A stretch of DNA of 64,000 nt from Thermotomaculum hydrothermale. Lineage in GTDB: Bacteria; Acidobacteriota; Holophagae; Thermotomaculales; Thermotomaculaceae. The stretch is from the NCBI RefSeq assembly GCF_016592575.1, contig NZ_AP017470.1, positions 558,001 through 622,000 of the forward strand, read 5' to 3'. A program made the position numbers and the translations under genes. The notes under the pieces were generated by a model. It was not told where the DNA came from. It was given only the letters and a program-made list of their open reading frames with translations, and ran no database searches. This document shows, piece after piece, positions 44,196 to 51,703 of this stretch. Each line of letters begins with the position of its first letter. Within the stretch, counting starts at the first letter, position 1.

Positions 44196-46643
44196 ATGAA
44201 GATTTTATTCTTCAAAAAGGAAATATTAAAAAATAAAAAAGAAGCCGCAGAAGAAAAAACAAAAGGATTATTCAACAAAGTAAGCAAGAAAATAAGAAAA
44301 AAAATTGCTTTAGGACTATTATCACTAACACTACTAACATCAATAAACGCAACTGCTAATGATTGGTTTAAGAATTATGTAATTCCTGCTAAAGGTTATG
44401 AAACTAAATTTACAGCAATTAATGATGATGTTTTAGATAGTAATTATCAATATGTTATTAGATTTAGAGCTTATGATGATAAAGGAAATGTTCTTGATGA
44501 AGTTGGTGAGTATCTTAATTTTGTTAATAAAAAAGAGTATTCATTAACTGATTTATTTCCTTCTATTGATCCTAATAACATAAGTTTAGTAGAAGTTCTT
44601 GGTACTAATAAGAACCGTGTTTGGATTACTTATAGTAAAAAAGATGGTGATAATGTTCAAAAAGCTATGGTTTTGGCTCCTGAGTTTTTAAGAACTAAAG
44701 TTTATGATATTCATTTTACTAATAATGATTATTGGAATTTCTTATTAAACATTGCTAATTTAGAACCAGGAGCAGTTGTTAAAGCAAAAATATTACCTAA
44801 TAATGAATTAATCTTTTTTGACGGAACTACTAATGCTTATGGTTTTTTAATGCCTGATTTGAGCGTGATTAGAGGGGCTAGTATTAATATTAAAGACCAA
44901 ATTTTTGGTTCTGTACCTGAAGATGCTGGTTGGATGGAAATAACTAGTGAGAAAGAATCTAATGATCCTTTTTCTAAACCTGAATCATTAGCTAGTTTAG
45001 TAGGTAATACTTTGTTTATGAAACGAAATAGAGAGAGCGGCGGTGCTTTTTCTAATCAAGATGCTTTTGAAGAGTTAATAATACCTCATATTGATGATGA
45101 TACTAAAAATCCTGATCCTAACAAGAGGTATTGGTGGACTGGTTTGGTTTTGGTTAATCCTAACTCTGAAGATGTTAAGGTAAGGATAGAATATTATAAA
45201 GCTAATGGTTTTCACTTAGATGTTAATCCTGAAAAAGAAGGAAGAAATGATTATGAATTAACAATACCTGCAGGAGGAAAAATCGTTGATTTAATCAGCA
45301 ACTTAGGAATGCCTGAAAACGCTGCTTATGCGAGAGTAATAGCAACTGCTCCAATAATTGGCGGAGAATTGTTTGGCGGAGAACCAAGCGGAAAGAACTG
45401 GCCGATAATGGCCGGCGTAAGCTTATTATTACCAGGCAATAAAGGTATTTTTTACAGCGTAGAAGATATGAGGCCTGTACCTCAAGCTTATATAATACCA
45501 GTTGCTAAAAGCAAGGAAAACACTGAATGGACTGGCTTAGCATTATTAAACAATCATCTTGTAGATGACGAAGTAATAATTTATTACAACAATGATAAAG
45601 GAGAAACCCTTGGAGAGCAAAAGATAAGAATAAATGCGATGAACAAGTATGTAAAAACCTTAGAAGATATGTTAAAAGAAGCTAACTTAAGCGATATAAG
45701 AGAAGAAGTAAGTTATTTAAAAATAAAGTCAAAATATGTTAATACTAACAATACTCTTGACAACTTAGGAATTTTAGCCTATGCGCTATACGGTGGTTTG
45801 GAAGTAAAGAATAATGAGTTAATACATACTTTTATGATAGGAGAAGATGCTGTAACTACAAGCCCAATTGATTTACATGTTGTTTTAGGTAATAAAACCG
45901 TTGGTTTAGATAGTATGAGTGACATTATTAATTCTAATCATTTAATAGTTGAGGATAATGATGAAATATTAGCTCATGTCATAGCAACATTGAAGAATAC
46001 GAAGTTAGGAGAGATTACTGGTTATGATATTATAGCTTTTGATGATGATTGGAACAGAGTAGGAACTATTGCTGCTTATGTTAGGCTAAGAGATGGTCCT
46101 GATTATAATAAGTTCCGTGTTAATAATACAACTCCACAGGATATTGTTGATTCTGATACTTGTCCTTATGGTACTTATAATGTTGGAATAAAGGTTTATA
46201 CCAGAATTAACGGCGTAGAAAAATGGTGGTATTACCGATTACCAGGAGTTAAAATAACCAGAAACCCAGAGCAAGATTATGATGTTGATTCTTTGAAAGG
46301 AGAAGGATGGAGTTATCTAAAGAGTAAGAGTAATTTTGATGAATTTTGTAAGCTTATTAGTCTTGATGATGTTGTTTATATGGATGGTAATCATTATTCC
46401 TATGAAACCTTGTATGGTCCTTTCCAGAAGCTATTTGATGGAAAGGAGGAAGCAGGTAATTTTGAAGCTGATCATATAGAAATTATTGATACTCATGGTG
46501 GTTTTGAAAACTCAAATGCAGGAGCAATAAAAATTTGGCGTACTGATGGTCATCCTGAATGGTTTTCCACAAGTAGTGAAGCAACAGTGGAGAAGTGGAA
46601 AAAGTTTTATGAAGTAGGTAGTTATAATAACAGTAATAAATAA
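44196..46643 (+). CDS. Large exported beta-domain protein, unknown function, atypical base use
   Basis: I do not recognise the family as a whole. The 815 residues begin with an extended, very basic N-terminus of about 38 residues and then a hydrophobic stretch (IALGLLSLTLLTSINATA) that looks like a late signal peptide. Two related beta-sandwich domains follow at about residues 300-415 (WWTGLVLVNPNSEDVKVRIEYY) and 430-550 (EWTGLALLNNHLVDDEVIIYY); a similar domain closes the M6 protease at 17.1 kb. The C-terminal 250 residues are unlike anything I know. Codons end mostly in T in the first 1 kb and change style around 45.2-45.8 kb, suggesting foreign or mosaic origin. RBS GGAG. It is flanked by repeats and an IS. 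Confidence 0.75.
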   Translation: MKILFFKKEILKNKKEAAEEKTKGLFNKVSKKIRKKIALGLLSLTLLTSINATANDWFKNYVIPAKGYETKFTAINDDVLDSNYQYVIRFRAYDDKGNVLDEVGEYLNFVNKKEYSLTDLFPSIDPNNISLVEVLGTNKNRVWITYSKKDGDNVQKAMVLAPEFLRTKVYDIHFTNNDYWNFLLNIANLEPGAVVKAKILPNNELIFFDGTTNAYGFLMPDLSVIRGASINIKDQIFGSVPEDAGWMEITSEKESNDPFSKPESLASLVGNTLFMKRNRESGGAFSNQDAFEELIIPHIDDDTKNPDPNKRYWWTGLVLVNPNSEDVKVRIEYYKANGFHLDVNPEKEGRNDYELTIPAGGKIVDLISNLGMPENAAYARVIATAPIIGGELFGGEPSGKNWPIMAGVSLLLPGNKGIFYSVEDMRPVPQAYIIPVAKSKENTEWTGLALLNNHLVDDEVIIYYNNDKGETLGEQKIRINAMNKYVKTLEDMLKEANLSDIREEVSYLKIKSKYVNTNNTLDNLGILAYALYGGLEVKNNELIHTFMIGEDAVTTSPIDLHVVLGNKTVGLDSMSDIINSNHLIVEDNDEILAHVIATLKNTKLGEITGYDIIAFDDDWNRVGTIAAYVRLRDGPDYNKFRVNNTTPQDIVDSDTCPYGTYNVGIKVYTRINGVEKWWYYRLPGVKITRNPEQDYDVDSLKGEGWSYLKSKSNFDEFCKLISLDDVVYMDGNHYSYETLYGPFQKLFDGKEEAGNFEADHIEIIDTHGGFENSNAGAIKIWRTDGHPEWFSTSSEATVEKWKKFYEVGSYNNSNK

Positions 46644-46696
46644 AAGTAAATTATTCGGCAATCTAACATTATTTGTGTCAGTAAGAAAACACTTTT

Positions 46697-46740
46697 AATT
46701 TAAAAGAACCCCTTCCTCAATCCAGCATTCATAATCCATT
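46697..46740. repeat. Partial AT-rich palindromic repeat flanking IS copy 1 (family copy C)
   Basis: CCTTCCTCAATCC followed by CATTCATAATCC is the right arm of the repeat family; the segment ends where IS copy 1 begins. The last part (46729-46739) pairs with the putative guide of the IS RNA. Confidence 0.65.
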
Positions 46741-46794
46741 TATAAACAAAGTCAAGTGGGGAAATAATTTTTTTGTTTCACCTCCTTTCTTGAA

Positions 46795-47000
46795 TTCAGG
46801 TTAAAGGTTATATATCTATCGGTTCACCTTTGCTTTTTAGCATTATCAGGGATTCTTCATTCATTTATCCGAGGTCATTGCCTCACTTTGCTTTCCATAA
46901 GCCGGTTCCTAAACAAAATTTAGTGCTTATATGCACATGAATTCTGACAGGGTGTCCCGGCTTAAATGGAATCGCCTGATTGAAAGGCGAACCGCTCCCT
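46795..47000 (-). ncRNA. Putative bridge RNA (seekRNA) of IS copy 1
   Basis: The mirror of the structure described for copy 2. The basal stem and loop occupy 46893-46971. The guide at 46937-46947 pairs with the flank at 46729-46739 with nine Watson-Crick and two G-T wobble pairs, and the guide at 46912-46922 is complementary to one strand of the other flank at 48252-48262 over 11 of 11 bases. RNA ends are a guess. Confidence 0.72.
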
Positions 47001-47003
47001 GCT

Positions 47004-48122
47004 TTAAGTTGTTATCAATGGTTTCTCACATTTGTTTTCTCCCGTTACAAGCATTGGGTTATACGGCCTTTTATGTATAAGTACCCCGTAGCATATTGCC
47101 GCTATTTTTCTTGATAGTGCCACTCTTGCTTTTTTCCAGCCTTTTCTTCTTTTTATGTTTTCATACCATTTTTTTAGCGGTATGGAGTTACAACTTTTTG
47201 ATCTTAAAACAGCTATTGCCACCTGTGAGAGGTATCCCCTGAGCATTCCGTTTCCCTGTTTGGTTATTCCCTGATTGCCTATTGTTTTGCCTCCGCTTTC
47301 TCTTATTTTAGGGCATTGACCGAAGTAGGATATGAGTTTGCGTACGTTTTTAAATCTTTCTATGTTTTTTCCTACCCTTGAGATAAATGCGGCAGAAGTT
47401 ATTTTCCCCATTCCGGGGACGGTTAATAGCAGATTGTACATTTCTTTAAAGTCGGCATCTTTGTTTATTTGAGAGTGTATTAATTGTTCCGTTTGTTCTA
47501 TTTGCTTTTCAAGTAGTTTGAATTGTTCAAACATGTGGGATATTTCAAAGTGGAGTATAGGTTGTGTTTCAGATGATATGCTTTTTAGAACAGATTCAAT
47601 CTTTTTAGCTTTATTGAGTGTTCTTAAAGGTATTTTTATTTCTTTTTCCCTTAATCTTTGCCTTATTCTGTTTATTAGCCTTGTTCTGCTTTTTACAAGG
47701 TCAGCACGGTGGGATATGAGTTTGCGTAAACTATGTTCTTTTTCCGACGGGATATATACAGGTTCTGGAAGGATTTCTTTCCATAAGCTTATTGCAAGCC
47801 GTTTTGCATCTTCTTTGTCTGTTTTTTTCATTGACTTTGAGATGTAGGCGTTTTTTAAGGTGTTTACCACATATACAGATATTCCTATGGCTTTGAGTAT
47901 GTTGCAGTATTGAAAGGTTAATGAACTGATTTCAATTGCCGAATAGATTTCGTTTTCTTCAATTAGGCTTTCAAAAAAGGTAATAAATGTTTGCTCTTCA
48001 GTGTCAATTTCTTTGCTTTTAACCTTTGTTCCCTGCTCGTTTATAATGTAGATGTAACTTTTTTTAGTGTGCAGGTCAATTCCGCAGTATAATTTCGGTT
48101 TTTTTGAGGTACAATGTTTCAT
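47004..48122 (-). CDS. IS110-family transposase (DEDD), copy 1
   Basis: A recombinase that excises and inserts the element with the help of a bridge RNA. The 372-residue protein has an N-terminal RuvC-like domain with D16 (YCGIDLH), E64 (SAIEISS), D102 and D105 (TDKEDAKRLA). A coiled central part follows, then the C-terminal Transposase_20 domain, with LLLTVPGMGKITSAAFISRVG and the catalytic serine S276 in PKIRESGGKTIGNQGITKQGN. All residues expected for activity are present. RBS AAAGGAGG lies eight bases before the ATG. It is identical to copy 2. Confidence 0.95.
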   Translation of the reverse strand: MKHCTSKKPKLYCGIDLHTKKSYIYIINEQGTKVKSKEIDTEEQTFITFFESLIEENEIYSAIEISSLTFQYCNILKAIGISVYVVNTLKNAYISKSMKKTDKEDAKRLAISLWKEILPEPVYIPSEKEHSLRKLISHRADLVKSRTRLINRIRQRLREKEIKIPLRTLNKAKKIESVLKSISSETQPILHFEISHMFEQFKLLEKQIEQTEQLIHSQINKDADFKEMYNLLLTVPGMGKITSAAFISRVGKNIERFKNVRKLISYFGQCPKIRESGGKTIGNQGITKQGNGMLRGYLSQVAIAVLRSKSCNSIPLKKWYENIKRRKGWKKARVALSRKIAAICYGVLIHKRPYNPMLVTGENKCEKPLITT

Positions 48123-48152
48123 GTCAAGCCTCCTTTCTGTAAGGGTTTCTTA

Positions 48153-48227
48153 GGGCCTATTTTATCAAAAGTGAGGCACAGACCTCGTGAAAGAAATAGT
48201 GAGGCATAGACCTCGAAGAATAGGCCC
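48153..48227 (-). other. Structured 5' region of IS copy 1 (two 17-base hairpin motifs)
   Basis: The mirror of 50035-50109 in copy 2: an outer stem GGGCCTATT/AATAGGCCC enclosing two copies of a CGAGGTC-N2-TGCCTCAC motif. See the copy 2 entry. Confidence 0.7.
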
Positions 48228-48249
48228 CGGGGGCTTGACTTTGTTTATA

Positions 48250-48320
48250 GCAACAAAATTTAAAATCTAAAATCTAAAATTCATAATCCAACATCCAGAA
48301 TTTAAAATTAACTAAATTGT
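48250..48320. repeat. AT-rich repeat flanking IS copy 1 (family copy D)
   Basis: GCAACAAAATTTAAAATCT directly after the IS, then ATCTAAAATTCATAATCC and CATCCAG-type words of the repeat family. The first 19 bases recur, inverted, beside IS copy 2 (49993-50012 region). No gene is seen between the IS and the stop of the DUF1703 gene. Confidence 0.65.
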
Positions 48321-48353
48321 GTCAACTATATCAGGATAAAATACCTAAAACCT

Positions 48354-49901
48354 TTAAATCTTCTCCCAACTGTACGAAGTTATATTTCTCTCTTCCTTGC
48401 TGAAACTTATGCCTATAAGATAGATTTCATTAGCTTCATTTTTGTGTTTTTCAAAGTATTTCTTCTCTTTTATCTGTTCAAGGGGATTTTTGTTGTCCTT
48501 CTCTTCCTCTATTACCTTGAATTCAAAGATATAAACCTTGTCTTCTATTTTTATGGTTAAGTCTATTCTTCCCCTGCTTGTTACATCTTCTGCTATCGGT
48601 TGTACCCCAAGTGAGTGAAAGTATGTGTATATTACGCTTGCATAGTATCCTTCGTAAGAGGCTATCTCGTTCTTCGTAAAGTTTGTGTATGAGATTGATG
48701 AAAAGAGTGTTTTTAAACCAGAGATTATTTTATCAACATTCCCCTCAACAAGGCCTTGATAAACTATGTTTAGCGTTCTTGTATAGGATGGCTGGTTTAT
48801 TCCTGATAAAAACCTTAAGATTCTCTCGTTCAGGGAGATTTTTACCTCTAAATTCGGATAGCTTAATTTGTAAATTTGCTTTATTCCAAGCATTTTTGTG
48901 CCTGTAATTGTAAGATAACCTGTCTGCCATAAAAGTGATTCAATCTCCATTGTGTATACATCAAAACTGCTTAATAATTCGTCTGATGCTTCCACAGTGT
49001 CAAGGTTTGGGATATAGTATTTTTCCTTTTTTAATAGCTTCATTAAGAATGTCGGTGTACCTGTTTCAAACCAATAGGGGCGGAATTGAAAACCTTTTGA
49101 GATAAAGAGAAGTATATCAAAGGGATTATATACCTTTTCTCCAAGCCAGGAATAGCCGTTGTACCAGAGTTTTACCTGTTCTCTGTCAACATTTTTCAGG
49201 TATTCGGAAAAGTATCTTTCTAACTCTTCATCTGTGTAACCACAAAGTGTTGAGTATCGGGGATCAAGGGTTATATCTTCAAGATTGTTGAGTTTGCTAA
49301 ATAGATTTACCTTGCTGAATTTGGTTACACCTGTAAGAAAAACGAACTTCAGGTATTCATCCAATCCCTTTAGCACTCCATAAAAGTCTGCAAGTGAGTC
49401 TCTAATCTTTTCAGCAACCTCTGGCTTTGTAATGTTATCTAAAATAGGCTTATCGTACTCATCTATTAAAATTACCACCCTCTCTCTTTGCGTCTCATAC
49501 AAATTAAGCACCATTTCCCTTAATGCAAGCCCCGGCTCATCCTTGGATATGGCTAAACCATACCTCTTTGCATGCTCTTCAAGTAATGAAAAGATTACCT
49601 TGTATAGTTTTTGTGTGTTATCAATCTCACCGGTACTAAAATCTATCCTTATTACAGGATATCTCTTATCCCAATTCCACTTATCGTGAATGTATAAGCC
49701 TTCAAATATCTCCTTGTTCCCCTCAAAAATATTCTTCAATGTGTCAACTGTTAATGTTTTGCCAAACCTTCTTGGACGAGAGAGAAAGTAATAACTTCCC
49801 CCCTCAATCAATTCAAGAATTTTATCTGTTTTATCAACATAAACATAATTGCCTTTAATTATCTTTTCCAGACTATTCAATCCAATCGGAAGCTTTTTCA
49901 T
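48354..49901 (-). CDS. AAA-ATPase-like / PD-(D/E)XK nuclease-like protein (DUF1703)
   Basis: This family joins an N-terminal AAA-ATPase-like domain to a C-terminal nuclease-like domain; its biological role is unknown and it is often found in many copies per genome. I start at ATG 49901 (MKKLPIGLNSLEK), eight bases after AAGGA. Walker A is YFLSRPRRFGKTLTV and Walker B VVILIDEYDKPIL. A leucine- and aromatic-rich middle follows (FDILLFISKG). The nuclease-like motif GRIDLTIKIEDKVYIFEFKV shows the D and E-x-K positions, so the fold's catalytic residues appear intact. 515 residues. It lies alone between two inverted IS copies, suggesting it was carried or trapped by them. Confidence 0.87.
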   Translation of the reverse strand: MKKLPIGLNSLEKIIKGNYVYVDKTDKILELIEGGSYYFLSRPRRFGKTLTVDTLKNIFEGNKEIFEGLYIHDKWNWDKRYPVIRIDFSTGEIDNTQKLYKVIFSLLEEHAKRYGLAISKDEPGLALREMVLNLYETQRERVVILIDEYDKPILDNITKPEVAEKIRDSLADFYGVLKGLDEYLKFVFLTGVTKFSKVNLFSKLNNLEDITLDPRYSTLCGYTDEELERYFSEYLKNVDREQVKLWYNGYSWLGEKVYNPFDILLFISKGFQFRPYWFETGTPTFLMKLLKKEKYYIPNLDTVEASDELLSSFDVYTMEIESLLWQTGYLTITGTKMLGIKQIYKLSYPNLEVKISLNERILRFLSGINQPSYTRTLNIVYQGLVEGNVDKIISGLKTLFSSISYTNFTKNEIASYEGYYASVIYTYFHSLGVQPIAEDVTSRGRIDLTIKIEDKVYIFEFKVIEEEKDNKNPLEQIKEKKYFEKHKNEANEIYLIGISFSKEERNITSYSWEKI

Positions 49902-49934
49902 AGCAAAATCCTTAAAAATTCTTTTATTCAATTA

Positions 49935-50012
49935 TACCATAATTCATAATTATTGAGTTTGAGGTTTAAAATGTCTTTTCCTACTTTTTAAAAAGATTTT
50001 AAATTTTGTTGC
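49935..50012. repeat. AT-rich repeat flanking IS copy 2 (family copy E)
   Basis: CATAATTCATAATTATTGAG and a later AGATTTTAAATTTTGTTGC, which abuts the IS. The last 19 bases are the inverted counterpart of the flank of copy 1. The 11 bases 50000-50010 (TAAATTTTGTT) are identical to the 3' guide of the IS RNA. Confidence 0.65.
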
Positions 50013-50034
50013 TATAAACAAAGTCAAGCCCCCG

Positions 50035-50109
50035 GGGCCTATTCTTCGAGGTCTATGCCTCACTATTTCTTTCACGAGGTCTGTGCCTCACTTTTGATAA
50101 AATAGGCCC
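50035..50109 (+). other. Structured 5' region of IS copy 2 (two 17-base hairpin motifs)
   Basis: GGGCCTATT (50035-50043) is complementary to AATAGGCCC (50101-50109), giving a nine-pair outer stem. Inside lie CGAGGTCTATGCCTCAC (50047-50063) and CGAGGTCTGTGCCTCAC (50075-50091), direct repeats with one difference, each able to form a small hairpin. A third copy, inverted with two differences, lies at 51376-51392 at the other end of the IS. It sits in the leader of the transposase gene, so it may control its expression or bind the transposase. Confidence 0.7.
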
Positions 50110-50139
50110 TAAGAAACCCTTACAGAAAGGAGGCTTGAC

Positions 50140-51258
50140 ATGAAACATTGTACCTCAAAAAAACCGAAATTATACTGCGGAATTGACCTGCACACTAAAA
50201 AAAGTTACATCTACATTATAAACGAGCAGGGAACAAAGGTTAAAAGCAAAGAAATTGACACTGAAGAGCAAACATTTATTACCTTTTTTGAAAGCCTAAT
50301 TGAAGAAAACGAAATCTATTCGGCAATTGAAATCAGTTCATTAACCTTTCAATACTGCAACATACTCAAAGCCATAGGAATATCTGTATATGTGGTAAAC
50401 ACCTTAAAAAACGCCTACATCTCAAAGTCAATGAAAAAAACAGACAAAGAAGATGCAAAACGGCTTGCAATAAGCTTATGGAAAGAAATCCTTCCAGAAC
50501 CTGTATATATCCCGTCGGAAAAAGAACATAGTTTACGCAAACTCATATCCCACCGTGCTGACCTTGTAAAAAGCAGAACAAGGCTAATAAACAGAATAAG
50601 GCAAAGATTAAGGGAAAAAGAAATAAAAATACCTTTAAGAACACTCAATAAAGCTAAAAAGATTGAATCTGTTCTAAAAAGCATATCATCTGAAACACAA
50701 CCTATACTCCACTTTGAAATATCCCACATGTTTGAACAATTCAAACTACTTGAAAAGCAAATAGAACAAACGGAACAATTAATACACTCTCAAATAAACA
50801 AAGATGCCGACTTTAAAGAAATGTACAATCTGCTATTAACCGTCCCCGGAATGGGGAAAATAACTTCTGCCGCATTTATCTCAAGGGTAGGAAAAAACAT
50901 AGAAAGATTTAAAAACGTACGCAAACTCATATCCTACTTCGGTCAATGCCCTAAAATAAGAGAAAGCGGAGGCAAAACAATAGGCAATCAGGGAATAACC
51001 AAACAGGGAAACGGAATGCTCAGGGGATACCTCTCACAGGTGGCAATAGCTGTTTTAAGATCAAAAAGTTGTAACTCCATACCGCTAAAAAAATGGTATG
51101 AAAACATAAAAAGAAGAAAAGGCTGGAAAAAAGCAAGAGTGGCACTATCAAGAAAAATAGCGGCAATATGCTACGGGGTACTTATACATAAAAGGCCGTA
51201 TAACCCAATGCTTGTAACGGGAGAAAACAAATGTGAGAAACCATTGATAACAACTTAA
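50140..51258 (+). CDS. IS110-family transposase (DEDD), copy 2
   Basis: Identical in all 372 residues to copy 1, with D16, E64, D102, D105 and S276 intact. The ATG is preceded by AAAGGAGG. The identity suggests one copy derives from the other recently. The 3' non-coding end, starting nine bases after the last codon, carries the putative bridge RNA. The antisense frame at 50415-50744 is only a shadow. Confidence 0.95.
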   Translation: MKHCTSKKPKLYCGIDLHTKKSYIYIINEQGTKVKSKEIDTEEQTFITFFESLIEENEIYSAIEISSLTFQYCNILKAIGISVYVVNTLKNAYISKSMKKTDKEDAKRLAISLWKEILPEPVYIPSEKEHSLRKLISHRADLVKSRTRLINRIRQRLREKEIKIPLRTLNKAKKIESVLKSISSETQPILHFEISHMFEQFKLLEKQIEQTEQLIHSQINKDADFKEMYNLLLTVPGMGKITSAAFISRVGKNIERFKNVRKLISYFGQCPKIRESGGKTIGNQGITKQGNGMLRGYLSQVAIAVLRSKSCNSIPLKKWYENIKRRKGWKKARVALSRKIAAICYGVLIHKRPYNPMLVTGENKCEKPLITT

Positions 51259-51261
51259 AGC

Positions 51262-51467
51262 AGGGAGCGGTTCGCCTTTCAATCAGGCGATTCCATTTAA
51301 GCCGGGACACCCTGTCAGAATTCATGTGCATATAAGCACTAAATTTTGTTTAGGAACCGGCTTATGGAAAGCAAAGTGAGGCAATGACCTCGGATAAATG
51401 AATGAAGAATCCCTGATAATGCTAAAAAGCAAAGGTGAACCGATAGATATATAACCTTTAACCTGAA
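51262..51467 (+). ncRNA. Putative bridge RNA (seekRNA) of IS copy 2
   Basis: Structure read by eye. A first hairpin is TCGCCT/AGGCGA (51272-51290). A second has a basal stem TTCCAT+AAGCCGG (51291-51305, two-base bulge) with CCGGCTT+ATGGAA (51357-51369). Its internal loop holds TCAGAATTCAT (51315-51325) on the 5' side and TAAATTTTGTT (51340-51350) on the 3' side, separated exactly by an apical hairpin GTGC-ATATAA-GCAC (51326-51339). The first stretch is the reverse complement of the right flank (51523-51533), 11 of 11; the second is identical to the left flank (50000-50010), 11 of 11. This is the two-guide target loop of IS110/IS1111 bridge RNAs. The donor loop is not identified; AAAGGT/ACCTTT (51431-51459) is a candidate stem. 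RNA ends are uncertain. Confidence 0.78.
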
Positions 51468-51521
51468 TTCAAGAAAGGAGGTGAAACAAAAAAATTATTT
51501 CCCCACTTGACTTTGTTTATA

Positions 51522-51602
51522 AATGAATTCTGAATTCTTGATTGAGGAAAAACTTTAATTTAAAAAATCCCTTCCTCAATTCAACATTCAAAATCTATAA
51601 TT
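51522..51602. repeat. AT-rich palindromic repeat flanking IS copy 2 (family copy F)
   Basis: GATTGAGGA (51540-51548) and TTCCTCAAT (51572-51580) form the core, with ATGAATTCTGAATTC to the left and CATTCAAAATCTATAATTC to the right. The first 11 bases after position 51522 pair with the IS RNA guide. The rest of the gap to ubiX (to 51703) holds no gene; a TAAAAT box at 51687-51692 lies only 12 bases from the ubiX start. Confidence 0.7.
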
Positions 51603-51703
51603 CAAAATCTCCTTATAACTTTACTCCCCAACTCTAAACCTTTAACGACCTTGAACCCAAAACCTTTTAACCTTTTTATTTTGTGATAAAATACTAAACT
51701 GCT

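Larger units (their letters stand above)
46741..48249 (-). mobile_element. IS110-family insertion sequence, copy 1
   Basis: The element is defined by comparison with copy 2. Both are 1,509 bp between the 16-base inverted ends TATAAACAAAGTCAAG / CTTGACTTTGTTTATA, and position p in copy 2 corresponds to 98262-p here. The encoded transposases are identical over all 372 residues and the non-coding parts I compared match, so the transposition is recent. It has a short upstream (about 127 bp) and long downstream (about 260 bp) non-coding end, as in the IS1111 subgroup. No target duplication longer than the TATAA core is apparent. Exact crossover lies within TATAA and cannot be fixed further. Confidence 0.9.
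50013..51521 (+). mobile_element. IS110-family insertion sequence, copy 2
   Basis: 1,509 bp, ends TATAAACAAAGTCAAG and CTTGACTTTGTTTATA, in the opposite orientation to copy 1 with the 5' ends of both transposase genes facing inward over the DUF1703 gene. The element sits in an AT-rich palindromic repeat. A run of TATAA is shared by both junctions and would be the crossover core. The arrangement resembles a composite transposon in shape, but IS110 elements move singly through a circular form, so joint movement is not implied. Confidence 0.92.

Noticed and set aside
50415-50744. 109-residue antisense frame inside both IS transposase genes (also at 47518-47847)
   Set aside because: It lies opposite a well-conserved transposase, has no RBS and no family pattern; its duplication only reflects the IS copies.
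47004-51258. Assembly artefact duplicating the IS
   Set aside because: The two copies have different outer flanks that each match the guide to different degrees, as expected for real separate insertions; still worth a read-coverage check.
51367-51440. AAAGCAAAG words (two copies) as donor guides of the bridge RNA
   Set aside because: They pair with the IS end CTTTGTT, but given the orientation found for the target loop the donor guides should read like CTTTGTT, so the sense is wrong. Donor guides left unassigned.
46741-51521. Composite transposon moving as one unit
   Set aside because: IS110 elements move as single circles via the RE-LE junction, and inverted copies with separate repeat targets are explained by two independent insertions.
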